From positions 2,855,933 to 2,919,932 of the forward strand of contig NZ_CP080267.1 of assembly GCF_019431375.1 (NCBI RefSeq): 64,000 bases of DNA, given 5' to 3'. The position numbers and the translations under genes were made by a program. This DNA comes from Alcanivorax sp. (GTDB lineage Bacteria > Pseudomonadota > Gammaproteobacteria > Pseudomonadales > Alcanivoracaceae). The notes under the pieces are model-generated. The model was not told the origin of the DNA. It worked only from the letters and a program-made list of their open reading frames with translations, and did no database searches. This document shows, one piece after another, positions 42,955-50,863 of the stretch. The number at the start of each line of letters is the position of its first letter. The stretch's first letter is position 1.

Positions 42955-43058
42955 AGCTACGAGCTACGAGCTACGAGCTACGAGCTACGAGCTACGAGCT
43001 ACGAGCTACGAGCTACGAGCTACGAGCTACGAGCTACGAGCTACGAGCTACGAGCTAC
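42955..43058. repeat. Tandem array of GAGCTAC, about 15 copies
   Basis: A partial unit AGCTAC (42955-42960) is followed by 14 exact head-to-tail copies of GAGCTAC (42961-43058). Read as protein it would give the period ELRATSY with no stops, but there is no start or gene context. It begins at the base after the znuA stop. A slippage-prone locus. Confidence 0.95.
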
Positions 43059-43410
43059 GCTCGCTGGATAAGAAAAGGTTGGAAAGTTCCCAAGGCTTCG
43101 GCATTTCTTACGAAGCCGCTGTAGGAGCACCTCTTGAGGTGCGAACCGCGTTTGCGCGGAAATCGACCGCAGGGCGATCAGGGATCTCAGGGCTCGACAG
43201 GTTTCAGAAAAGAATGGCGGTTAGTTTGATCTTTGCCGCCTCGCTACGCTCGGGTCGCATGTCGTAGATCCCCTGGGGGACAAGCATAGCTCCTACATAA
43301 GCCCCCCCCTTCGCGAAGGCTCGGTTCGCGCCGCCAGCGACGCTCCTACCCCGGGGCAGTAGACAGGGCTCAGCCTGCCTAGACGCTCATAGCTAGCCAC
43401 TCGCAGCTGC
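43059..43410. repeat. Gene-free region with several palindromic repeats
   Basis: 352 bp without a gene. It holds a copy of the element at 7830-8050 (CTTACGAAGCCGCTGTAGGAGC from about 43108, with GCACCTCTTGAGGTGC shown in part), a lone half of the GTAGGAGCGTCGC element (CGCCAGCGACGCTCCTAC near 43332-43349), and CATAGCTAGCCACTCGCAGC (about 43389), which may be the degenerate right arm of the heptamer array. Confidence 0.65.
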
Positions 43411-43761
43411 TCACAGCTCCCGAATCGGAATCAACGTGGGTGGCGGCGGTGGTGGGGTATTGTCGCGAAGCTCCGGAGGGCGCACGTTTTCCGCCTGCCG
43501 TTGGCGAAATTCCTGCTGTTCGTCTTCCAGATAACGACTCTCCGGGCTGACCGCATTCATGCCCCGGCTTTCATCACTGGTATCCAGTTCCCGTGGAGAT
43601 TCCAGATACATGGCCTCCAGCTCGCTGCCGTCCAGTGGCTGCGCGGGCAACGGATCCCGGGTTTGCGGGGCATCACTGTCCGGTGGTGCGGAGTCAGGAA
43701 GTTGTTCTGCCGCCACGACCAAGCCAGGAGCCATTAACAGGGCAATCATTATTTTTTTCAT
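43411..43761 (-). CDS. Small Pro/Glu-rich secreted protein
   Basis: 116 residues from ATG 43761. Signal peptide 1-18 (IMIALLMAPGLVVAA). The mature part is disordered-looking: Asp/Pro-rich (LPDSAPPDSDAPQTRDPLPA), Glu/Gln-rich (YLEDEQQEFRQRQAE) and a run of six prolines near the C-terminus (NTPPPPPPTLIPIREL). No family recognised. Confidence 0.65.
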   Translation of the reverse strand: MKKIMIALLMAPGLVVAAEQLPDSAPPDSDAPQTRDPLPAQPLDGSELEAMYLESPRELDTSDESRGMNAVSPESRYLEDEQQEFRQRQAENVRPPELRDNTPPPPPPTLIPIREL

Positions 43762-43921
43762 ACCTCGATCATAGCGCTCCCTCAGGCCAGGGGGAACTGG
43801 CTGATGAACGGTATTGAGTGTCAAGGCGGGTCAAAAATTATCCGGAGGGCACAGAGCCATTGAGGCGACAACGGAAACCGGTATGCTGGAGCGCTTAATC
43901 TGAAACGGGTGCAGGGCCTGC

Positions 43922-45028
43922 ATGGCACAGCAAAATAGCGCACAACCCCTCGCAATGGCCTGCTGGGATCTGTCCTGGCTGCTGGACCGTGACACCCGTC
44001 ACGGCGCCTTTGCGTCGCTGGAAAAAGTGCTCGATGAAACCCAGCAACGCGGTTTCAATGCCCTGCGCCTGGACCCCTGCCCGCACCTGATTGCCTGCCC
44101 GGAAAACGGCGTCCATCTGGACCGTTGCGAGCTGCAGGCAACGGGTCACGATCCGGTGGAAGTGAAGATTCGCCACAGTCTGCAGCAACTGCTGCAATCC
44201 GCCCACGAGCGTGGTCTGAAGGTGTGGTTCAGCAGCCGCTTTGTGGACGACAGCCGCGCCCGTCGTTCCTTCGTACGGCGTCCGGAAGACTTCGTCACAG
44301 TGTGGAGCGATACCCTGGCCCTGGTGCAGGAATGGGGTTACCTGGATGACGTGGCAGGGGTGGATTTTTGTCATCATTTTCCCGCGCAGCCCTATGCCCA
44401 TGGTGTTGCCCGCCGTGTGTTCAAGCGTTCCCCGGATCGGCCTTTGCCACAGCGCTGGTCCGCCAGCGCCGCCGAGCGCATCGAAGCGTATCTGCTGGAT
44501 ATTCCCCGAGCCCTGCATGCCCTGTTTCCCGGCGTGCCCATCGGGCTGAGCACCACCACCCAGATCAGCGAGCAGTTGCGGCAACTGGATACCAGTGAGC
44601 TGGATTTTCTCGATTTCAGCCTGTGGCTGGATGATGATCCGCGCTATCGACTGGCCAGCGGCGAGGCGGTTCCCATGACCGGGCTGGCCCGGCGCCTTGC
44701 CAGCCCGGTGAAGCAGTTATTGCTGGATGCTGGCGGCATGCACTGGCAGCGGCGAATGGAAGACCAGTTACAGCGGCGCATGGCCTTTACCCGTCTGCGG
44801 CGTCTGCAGCCGGTGATCGGTGAAGGCTTTGTTCGCCAGCCCCGCCATCTGCGTCGTCTGCCCACCGGCTGGGCCGATCTGCACGAGATGATGGTGGTCA
44901 GCGCCCTTACCCAGGGCGTGGAATCCATGACCCCCACCTCCCTGGCCTGCCCAGCCTATGACTGGCTGTGGCGGGAAGAAGAGTACCTGGCGCACCTGAA
45001 TCACCTGATTCTGTCCGGGTCGGAATAA
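43922..45028 (+). CDS. Predicted TIM-barrel protein, cellulase-like
   Basis: 368 residues, no signal peptide. The opening WDLSWLLDRDTRHGAFASLE, with VLDETQQRGFNALRLDPCPH, resembles the first strands of glycoside-hydrolase TIM barrels (cellulase-like). Later, LLQSAHERGLKVWFSSRFVD and LDFLDFSLWLDDD fit further barrel strands. Catalytic acids cannot be assigned safely. Cytoplasmic location would be odd for a polysaccharide hydrolase. The stop codon merges into a heptamer array. Confidence 0.5.
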   Translation: MAQQNSAQPLAMACWDLSWLLDRDTRHGAFASLEKVLDETQQRGFNALRLDPCPHLIACPENGVHLDRCELQATGHDPVEVKIRHSLQQLLQSAHERGLKVWFSSRFVDDSRARRSFVRRPEDFVTVWSDTLALVQEWGYLDDVAGVDFCHHFPAQPYAHGVARRVFKRSPDRPLPQRWSASAAERIEAYLLDIPRALHALFPGVPIGLSTTTQISEQLRQLDTSELDFLDFSLWLDDDPRYRLASGEAVPMTGLARRLASPVKQLLLDAGGMHWQRRMEDQLQRRMAFTRLRRLQPVIGEGFVRQPRHLRRLPTGWADLHEMMVVSALTQGVESMTPTSLACPAYDWLWREEEYLAHLNHLILSGSE

Positions 45029-45142
45029 GCTACGAGCTACGAGCTACGAGCTACGAGCTACGAGCTACGAGCTACGAGCTACGAGCTACGAGCTACGAGC
45101 TACGAGCTACGAGCTACGAGCTACGAGCTACGAGCTACGAGC
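45028..45142. repeat. Tandem array of GAGCTAC, about 16 copies
   Basis: AGCTAC (45028-45033), 15 exact copies of GAGCTAC (45034-45138) and a trailing GAGC. Its first base is the last base of the preceding TAA stop. A terminator hairpin follows directly, then a degenerate inverted arm CGCAGCTAATAGCTAGTAGC (about 45241-45260), so this is a cassette whose left arm has expanded. Confidence 0.95.
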
Positions 45143-45176
45143 AAAAAAACCGCACCCTTCGGGCGCGGTTTTTTTG
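45143..45176. terminator. Bidirectional Rho-independent terminator
   Basis: AAAAAAACCGC-ACCC pairs with GGC-GCGGTTTTTTT around TTCG, with T-runs in both directions. It lies between the convergent TIM-barrel and thrB genes, in the centre of the heptamer cassette. Confidence 0.9.
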
Positions 45177-45272
45177 CTTTATCGGGAGCAGCAGCGCGGA
45201 GGAAACAGGTACATCGCCACCAAAGAATTTTTCTTCGCGTCGCAGCTAATAGCTAGTAGCTCGCCGCTTTCT

Positions 45273-46190
45273 TTACCCCGCCAGCGCCTCAATCCGCCAC
45301 TGAAAAATCCGCGCAAATTCTTCCGGGTCCTTGCTGCCCTGCCCTTCGCTGTGTTCGGCAACCGGCCCGGCCAGCCGTGACAGCCAGAAACGCAGTGCCG
45401 CCACCGCCAGCGCCTCCAGTAACAGGCTGTCATCCACCTGGCCACCTTGCGCCCGATAGCCCTCCAGCAATGCCTGCTCCCGCTCTGCCACCGGTTTGCC
45501 GTGGCTGTCCACACACCAGTCGTTGAGCGTCACCGCCAGATCGTATTCCGGGTAGTCCAGGCAGGCGTTGTAGAAGTCCAGCAGGGCGCTGATATGGCCC
45601 TGCTGCCACAGCAGGTTGTCACGGAACAGGTCGCCGTGGATCAGGGTGGTGCCGGCAGGTCGTGCCTGCCAGTCGCTCAATAGTGCCCTGGCGCCCTCGC
45701 GGTGGTCGTCCGGCAGCTGGTTCAGCTGGCTGGCCAGCCTCTCCAGCCGCTGACGTTCATCGGGCAGGGCTTGCAGGGCGCGGGTATCACATTGATGCAG
45801 TCGTGCCAGTAGCGCGCCCACCTGTCGGCAGCGATCCAGATCCACGGCAAAATCGTGTTCCCCGGGTAGGCGCGGCATTAGCACTGCCGGCTTGCCGGCG
45901 ACGGTGATCTGGTCATGGTCGTCATTATCCTGCAGCGGTGCGGGCACCGGCAGGCCCTGGTCTGCCAGATGCGCCAGCAGCACCAGATAGGGGGTCAGTG
46001 CATCGTGGTCCAGGGTTTCAAAGATGGTCAGCACCAGCGGGGCGGGCTGCTGATGGCGGTCCTCGGCTTCGATCAGGAAGGTGCTGTTCTCGATGCCGTG
46101 GCTGGCCGCCCGGAATGCCAGTAGCCGGTAGCCGTAACCGTCCAGAACGGTGGCAAGCTGGTTGTGACTGAGCGGCGTATAAACGGACAT
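45273..46190 (-). CDS. thrB: Homoserine kinase (APH-fold, type II)
   Basis: 305 residues from ATG 46190, MSVYTPLSHNQLATVLDGYG, typical of the Pseudomonas-type ThrB, which has an aminoglycoside-phosphotransferase fold unlike E. coli ThrB. The catalytic loop is LIHGDLFRDNLLW and the metal-binding DFY segment is LLDFYNACLDYPEYDLA. It phosphorylates homoserine in threonine synthesis. Nearby znu genes match Pseudomonas synteny loosely. Confidence 0.88.
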   Translation of the reverse strand: MSVYTPLSHNQLATVLDGYGYRLLAFRAASHGIENSTFLIEAEDRHQQPAPLVLTIFETLDHDALTPYLVLLAHLADQGLPVPAPLQDNDDHDQITVAGKPAVLMPRLPGEHDFAVDLDRCRQVGALLARLHQCDTRALQALPDERQRLERLASQLNQLPDDHREGARALLSDWQARPAGTTLIHGDLFRDNLLWQQGHISALLDFYNACLDYPEYDLAVTLNDWCVDSHGKPVAEREQALLEGYRAQGGQVDDSLLLEALAVAALRFWLSRLAGPVAEHSEGQGSKDPEEFARIFQWRIEALAG

Positions 46191-46308
46191 GGTGTCCCCT
46201 GTTGGCAAAAAGGCCGCAGATGACCGGACTCTGCGGGCGAGCAATGGTATAACAGGCGGTCATGAAAATGACGACGCATCTCCAACAATAACAAAAGGAC
46301 GACTCGAC

Positions 46309-46920
46309 ATGCGTTACGGGATTCTGTTTCTCGGTTTGCTGTTTTCTGCCACCAGCCAGGCGGACGGTGTGGCGCACTATCAGGATCAACGTTTCGGCTA
46401 TGTGGCCGGTAACCTGATTCATTTCAATCTGGATTATGACTCCCGCGAGGTAACACCGACCGGTCTTGCCGTGCGTCTGGGAGGTATGGTGGATGAACAC
46501 TGGGGCGTGGAACTGCGCGCGGGCACAGGGCCGTCCGGAGATACCTGGCGTTCTGACAACAATGCCAGCAAGGTCGAGTATACCGTAGACCATGTGGCTG
46601 CCCTGCTGGGCACCGGCAAATGGTCGTTCGAGTCGCCAGTCAGCCTGTCCATGCTGGACCGCCATGTGGACAATTTCTTTGTGCAGGGGTTTGCCGGTGT
46701 TGCGGATGTGAAGATAAAAAATATTCGCCGTCGTTGTAATGCCACCACCTGCCGTCGTGACGATACCGACCGTAACGATGACACCAGCCTGGCGTTCGGT
46801 GCCGCTGTCGGCGTGCGTACCGCCTACAATATCGGTTTGAGCCTGCAATACATGCAGTATGTGGACAAGGATTACATCACCGTGACCGGCATTGAAGGCG
46901 GTCTGGAGTGGTATTTTTAG
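46309..46920 (+). CDS. Small outer-membrane beta-barrel protein
   Basis: 203 residues from ATG 46309 (AAAGGACG upstream). Signal peptide 1-18 (LFLGLLFSATSQA). The mature protein has alternating strands of OmpW/OmpX-like porin-family type (GLAVRLGGMVDEHWGVELRA, TAYNIGLSLQYMQYV) and ends in aromatic WYF, the outer-membrane insertion signal. One extracellular-looking loop has two Cys (RRRCNATTCRRDD). Confidence 0.8.
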   Translation: MRYGILFLGLLFSATSQADGVAHYQDQRFGYVAGNLIHFNLDYDSREVTPTGLAVRLGGMVDEHWGVELRAGTGPSGDTWRSDNNASKVEYTVDHVAALLGTGKWSFESPVSLSMLDRHVDNFFVQGFAGVADVKIKNIRRRCNATTCRRDDTDRNDDTSLAFGAAVGVRTAYNIGLSLQYMQYVDKDYITVTGIEGGLEWYF

Positions 46921-46983
46921 TAACGCTTCATGCCGCACGCTACAGGCAACATGGGCAGGCGGCAGGTACAGAGAGGAAAACCA

Positions 46984-48012
46984 ATGAATCCTGCAGTATT
47001 CGAGCGTGGCGCGGTACGTGCCCTGATGAGCCTGCCCGGTGCGGTGCTGGACAAGTTGTCCGCCGGCCTGGAAACCCACAGTCGCTCCCATCTGGATTCC
47101 CGCCTGCGTTTCCTGCTGGCGCTTAGCGCCGCCAAGCCTACGCTGGATAGCGGCACCGTGGAACAGGCCCGCCGCCTGTACCGTGAGGTCATCAATCTGC
47201 TGGATGTGGCGCCGGTGTCCCTGCCGGTGGTGGTGGATCACCAGGTGCCGCTGGACGATGGCAGTCAGATGCGGGTGCGGCGTTATCGCCCGGCCCTGGC
47301 GCCGCGGGTGGCGCCGGCAATCCTGTTCATGCACGGCGGCGGTTTTACCGTGGGCGGGGTGGACGAGTACGACCGCCTGTGCCGCTACATTGCCGACCGC
47401 ACCAATGCGGTAGTGTTGAGTGTGGATTACCGATTGTCTCCGGAGCATCCGTCCCCGGTGGCGGCCGATGACTGTATGGCCGCCTGGCGCTGGCTGCTGG
47501 ATAACACCGCTGCCATGGGGCTGGATCCACAGCGTCTGGCAGTGATGGGCGACAGCGCGGGTGGCAATCTCAGTGCCGTGGTCTGCCAGCAGGCGAAACA
47601 GGCCGGCCTGGCGCTGCCTGCCCTGCAGGTGCTGATCTATCCCACCACCGACGGCGCCCTCAAGCATCCGTCAGTGCAGACCCTGGGCCAGGGCTTCGGG
47701 CTGGATCTGGCCCTGCTGACCTGGTTCCGCAGCCAGTTTATTCAGGACCCGGCGCTGATGGAGGACTACCGCGTGTCGCCCCTGCGCAACCCGGACCTGA
47801 GCGGCCTGCCGTCGACCATCCTGATCACCGCCACCGACCCGTTGCGCGACGAAGGGCTGGAATACGGCGAGAAACTGCGGGCGGCAGGGGTGGATGTTAC
47901 CTCACTGGATTACCCGCAGCTGGTCCACGGTTTCCTTACTATGGGCGGGGTTATCCCTGCGGCCCGCAAGGCGGTCAACGCCATCTGCGACGCTACCGTT
48001 CAACGGTTGTGA
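46984..48012 (+). CDS. Alpha/beta hydrolase, hormone-sensitive-lipase family esterase
   Basis: 342 residues from ATG 46984 (AGAGGAAAA upstream). HSL-family motifs: oxyanion-hole HGGGFTVGG, nucleophile elbow GDSAGGNLSAV, the acid in TATDPLRDEG and the His in QLVHGFLTM. It hydrolyses short or medium acyl esters; no signal peptide. The region before the catalytic core (about 100 residues) is a helical cap. Confidence 0.92.
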   Translation: MNPAVFERGAVRALMSLPGAVLDKLSAGLETHSRSHLDSRLRFLLALSAAKPTLDSGTVEQARRLYREVINLLDVAPVSLPVVVDHQVPLDDGSQMRVRRYRPALAPRVAPAILFMHGGGFTVGGVDEYDRLCRYIADRTNAVVLSVDYRLSPEHPSPVAADDCMAAWRWLLDNTAAMGLDPQRLAVMGDSAGGNLSAVVCQQAKQAGLALPALQVLIYPTTDGALKHPSVQTLGQGFGLDLALLTWFRSQFIQDPALMEDYRVSPLRNPDLSGLPSTILITATDPLRDEGLEYGEKLRAAGVDVTSLDYPQLVHGFLTMGGVIPAARKAVNAICDATVQRL

Positions 48013-48019
48013 ATCAGTA

Positions 48020-48172
48020 GCAAGCCGCAAGCTACAAGCTGCAACGCGACAAGGAACATTGCATTTCCAGAACGATAGTGGCCGCGCTCACAGCATGGGC
48101 GCGGCTACTATCCTTGAAGATACAGAAAGTGGTGATCCGCGTTGCAGCTTGAAGCTTGTAGCTTGCAGCTGC
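48020..48172. repeat. GCTAC-family heptamer cassette
   Basis: The left arm AAGCCGCAAGCTACAAGCTG (about 48023-48042) and the right arm TTGCAGCTTGAAGCTTGTAG (about 48143-48162) are inverted. The inner stem is GCCGCGC/GCGCGGC. It lies between convergent esterase and DUF815 genes, and so may also terminate transcription. Confidence 0.8.
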
Positions 48173-48176
48173 CTCC

Positions 48177-48944
48177 TCAAAATTCTCCGCAGAACTGATT
48201 ATAAAACTGTCGTGCCGTGCGCCCGGAGCGTACGCCTTTCTCCATGGAAAACCGCCGGGCGCGCACGTGCAATTGATCGCGGTCTTTCACTTCGCCAAAT
48301 AGATGGTCGACGATCTCGAAATACTGCGGTTCGCTGATCGGGTAAAAACTCAGCGCCAGCCCGAAACGGTCGGACAGGGAAATCTTTTCCTCCACCACAT
48401 CGCCGTGGTGAATCTCCCGACCCACCACCTGGCTTTGTTCGTTGTCCTTCATGTATTCGGGGACCAGATGGCGGCGGTTGCTGGTGGCGTACAGGCGCAC
48501 ATTTTCCGGCGGCAGTTCCAGGGAGCCCTCCAGCACGCTTTTCAGATGTTTGTACTGGTTTTCTCCGTCCTCGAACGACAGATCATCGCAGTACACGATA
48601 AAGCGCTGACTGCGTTCGCGAATATCGTCGACGATCTCCGCCAGGTCCTGCAGGTCGTCCTTGTCCACCTCGATCACCCGCAGCCCGCGCGGGGCATATT
48701 CGTTCAGCAGCGCCTTGACGATGGACGACTTGCCGGTGCCCCGGCTGCCCCACAGCAGCACATGGTTGCAGGGTTCACCGCGCAGAAACCGCTCCGTATT
48801 CTGCAGGATTTTCGCCTTCTGGGTCTCGATACCGAGCAGATCATCCAGCCGCACCGGATCCGGCCGGCTCACCGGTCGCAGGGTGCCAGATCGCCCCCGC
48901 CAGATCGCCGCGGGAATGTTTCGCCAATCGATGTTGGACGCCAT
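48177..48944 (-). CDS. DUF815 P-loop ATPase
   Basis: 255 residues from ATG 48944; the upstream extension lies in non-coding sequence. AAA-type ATPase: Walker A LLWGSRGTGKSSIVKALL, Walker B FIVYCDDLSFE, sensor LYATSNRRHLVPEYM. DUF815 proteins are conserved and their role is unknown. Cytoplasmic. It stands alone on the minus strand. Confidence 0.92.
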   Translation of the reverse strand: MASNIDWRNIPAAIWRGRSGTLRPVSRPDPVRLDDLLGIETQKAKILQNTERFLRGEPCNHVLLWGSRGTGKSSIVKALLNEYAPRGLRVIEVDKDDLQDLAEIVDDIRERSQRFIVYCDDLSFEDGENQYKHLKSVLEGSLELPPENVRLYATSNRRHLVPEYMKDNEQSQVVGREIHHGDVVEEKISLSDRFGLALSFYPISEPQYFEIVDHLFGEVKDRDQLHVRARRFSMEKGVRSGRTARQFYNQFCGEF

Positions 48945-49019
48945 GGACACCTCGTGAAAAAGAGTGGGAAAGCAATGACGCCGCCAGCAAGATAAGGGAG
49001 CCTGACAAACCGGTCTTTC

Positions 49020-49090
49020 GTTGGAGCCTTGCTGGCAAGGCAAAGGGGCGGCTGTTCTGAAAGGATTCGCCTTGCCAGCAAGGCTCCAAC
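49020..49090. repeat. Perfect 22-bp inverted repeat
   Basis: GTTGGAGCCTTGCTGGCAAG (from 49020) and its exact reverse complement ending at 49090 flank 27 bp. It lies in the 257-bp gap between divergent DUF815 and lipoprotein genes. Parts of its right half reappear at the start of the mosaic at 51964. Confidence 0.9.
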
Positions 49091-49201
49091 GGTGAAAAGT
49101 CTAACAAAAGTTTTTCCTCTGGAGCATGCGTGGTCGCTGAACTTTCACTATGCTTGAATCTCCAATGCATGGTCCACGACGACTATTTCAGGAGATCGTC
49201 A

Positions 49202-49489
49202 ATGAAAGCTGTTGCCCTGGTTGTGCCCGCTTTTGCCTTGCTGGCCACCGCCTGCGCCACCCAGTACGACACTGACTACCCGGCAGGGCTGCCGGAAAGC
49301 ACCACCACCTGCCCGGAAGATCCACCCGAGGCCTGCACCATGGATTACCGGCCTGCCTTCGGCTATGACGAGCAAGGCGGCATTCTCGGCGAATACGGTA
49401 ATGCCTGCGGTGCCTGTGCCACCGACGGGGTGAAATACACCTCGCCCAAACAGCTTCCGAAACCGGCCGCTGCCCCGGACGACAAATAA
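49202..49489 (+). CDS. Small Cys-rich lipoprotein, degenerate Kazal-like
   Basis: 95 residues from ATG 49202 (CAGGAGATC upstream). Lipoprotein signal with lipobox LLATAC. The mature part has six Cys; CTMDYRPAFGYDEQGG with GEYGNACGACATDGVKY recalls the Kazal-type pattern (C...YxPVCG...YGNxCxAC) with some Cys lost. Protease inhibition is therefore uncertain. It is followed by the DUF2868 gene after 15 bp. Confidence 0.7.
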   Translation: MKAVALVVPAFALLATACATQYDTDYPAGLPESTTTCPEDPPEACTMDYRPAFGYDEQGGILGEYGNACGACATDGVKYTSPKQLPKPAAAPDDK

Positions 49490-49504
49490 CCTCGAGGTCG
49501 CCCC

Positions 49505-50863
49505 TTGCCCAAGGCCCTGACCCTGCTGCTGGATTTTGACGACCAGTACCGTCGCGATGTGCAACAGAGCCACGCCTTTCTGCACCGCCGTGACCGCCGC
49601 TTTGCCCAGCAGCAGGAAGACCAGAAACAACCGCTCACCGTGCCCGCCTGGCTGGCGGCCCTGCATGCCCTGAACGGCCAGCGCCGTGAATTCGGCGCCG
49701 ACCCGCGCCTGCGCCACTGGCGCCAGGCCCGCTGGGTGTTTGCCGGTCTGGGAGCGCTGCTTGGGGCGGGCTTCATGCTGGGCCTGCTGTGGTATGACGG
49801 CAGCCGGCAGATCAACCTGACTCTGCTGATCGGTCTGGTGGCCCTGCAACTGCTGCTGGCCCTGTTTACCAGCCTGCAGGCTTGGTTCGGCTGGCAGCCC
49901 TGGGGCAGCCTGCTGGGGCCGCGCCAGGGCGACGACCCACTGGCGGCCCTGCGCCCGGCCCTGTGTGCCCGTATTGCCCACACCGGTGGCCTGTTGTTTG
50001 CCATCAGCGGCCTGCTCACCTTGCTGGCGCTGGTGGTGGTACAGGATCTGGCCTTCGGCTGGAGCACCACCCTGCAGACCTCCGCCGACGGTTATCACCG
50101 GATTGTCGCCGCCCTGGCCCAGCCCTGGCAGACCCTGTGGCCAGCGGCGGTGCCCTCGGCGGAGTTGGTGAACGCGTCCCAGTTCTACCGCCTCACGGAA
50201 GCCCCGGCGGACAACCCGGCATTGTTGGGCACCTGGTGGCCTTTTGTGCTGATGCTGTGGCTGGTCTATGTGCTGCTGCCCCGGCTGATACTGCTGATGC
50301 TGGCGGCCCTGCAGGTGCGCTGGCAGGCGGGCCGGGCCCTGCGTGCCCATCCGGGCTGGCAGGGGCTGTTCTACCGTTTCGAGACCCCCTGGGTGGAAAC
50401 CCGTGGCCAGGAAGACAGCCAGCCCGCCCCGGCGGCGGCGCAAACCGTGCTGTCCCCCTTGCCGGACAGCGCCACCCTGATTCACTGGGCCGGTGCCGGT
50501 CAGGCCGCTACGGATTTGGTGACACGTCTAAGCCGTGACGCCAGCCCGCTGCAACTGCGCGCCGGCGGCAACAGTACTCTCGACGAGGACCAGCAGGTGA
50601 TCCAGCAGGCCGGCGCTCGCCAGCAGCCGGTAATCCTGGTCACCCGGGGCTGGGAGCCGCCCACCGGGGAACTCAGCGATTTCATCTACGATGCCCGCGA
50701 TCACTGGCCCGCCGCCACCCTGCTGGCCCTGGTGCCGCTGGCGGACGAACAGGGCGCCGCGCTCACCGATGCCGGGCTGCTGGCCCAGTGGCAACGCTTT
50801 GTGGATCGCCAGGGCGACAGCCATCTGCTGCTGTGCGCTCCCCGGGAACAGGATCAACCATGA
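49505..50863 (+). CDS. DUF2868 membrane protein, intact copy
   Basis: 452 residues from TTG 49505 (GAGG about 7 nt upstream). Four hydrophobic segments: FAGLGALLGAGFMLGLLW, LTLLIGLVALQLLLALF, LLFAISGLLTLLALVVVQD, and FVLMLWLVYVLLPRLILLML, then a soluble C-terminal domain with LVTRGWEPPTGELSDFI. Function unknown; it pairs with the DUF3482 GTPase gene in many gammaproteobacteria. Overlaps that gene by 4 bp (ATGA). Confidence 0.88.
   Translation: MPKALTLLLDFDDQYRRDVQQSHAFLHRRDRRFAQQQEDQKQPLTVPAWLAALHALNGQRREFGADPRLRHWRQARWVFAGLGALLGAGFMLGLLWYDGSRQINLTLLIGLVALQLLLALFTSLQAWFGWQPWGSLLGPRQGDDPLAALRPALCARIAHTGGLLFAISGLLTLLALVVVQDLAFGWSTTLQTSADGYHRIVAALAQPWQTLWPAAVPSAELVNASQFYRLTEAPADNPALLGTWWPFVLMLWLVYVLLPRLILLMLAALQVRWQAGRALRAHPGWQGLFYRFETPWVETRGQEDSQPAPAAAQTVLSPLPDSATLIHWAGAGQAATDLVTRLSRDASPLQLRAGGNSTLDEDQQVIQQAGARQQPVILVTRGWEPPTGELSDFIYDARDHWPAATLLALVPLADEQGAALTDAGLLAQWQRFVDRQGDSHLLLCAPREQDQP

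Noticed and set aside
42955..43124. Open frame encoding ELRATSY repeats
   Set aside because: Heptamer arrays are stop-free in this frame by chance; there is no start signal and both arrays are downstream of stop codons.
42955..45142. CRISPR array
   Set aside because: Repeats are contiguous 7-bp units without spacers and no cas genes are present.
46018..47667. 549-codon minus-strand frame across thrB 5' end, the OMP and esterase genes
   Set aside because: It opposes three genes with clear families; its translation is low-complexity and His/Gln-rich, typical of a shadow frame.
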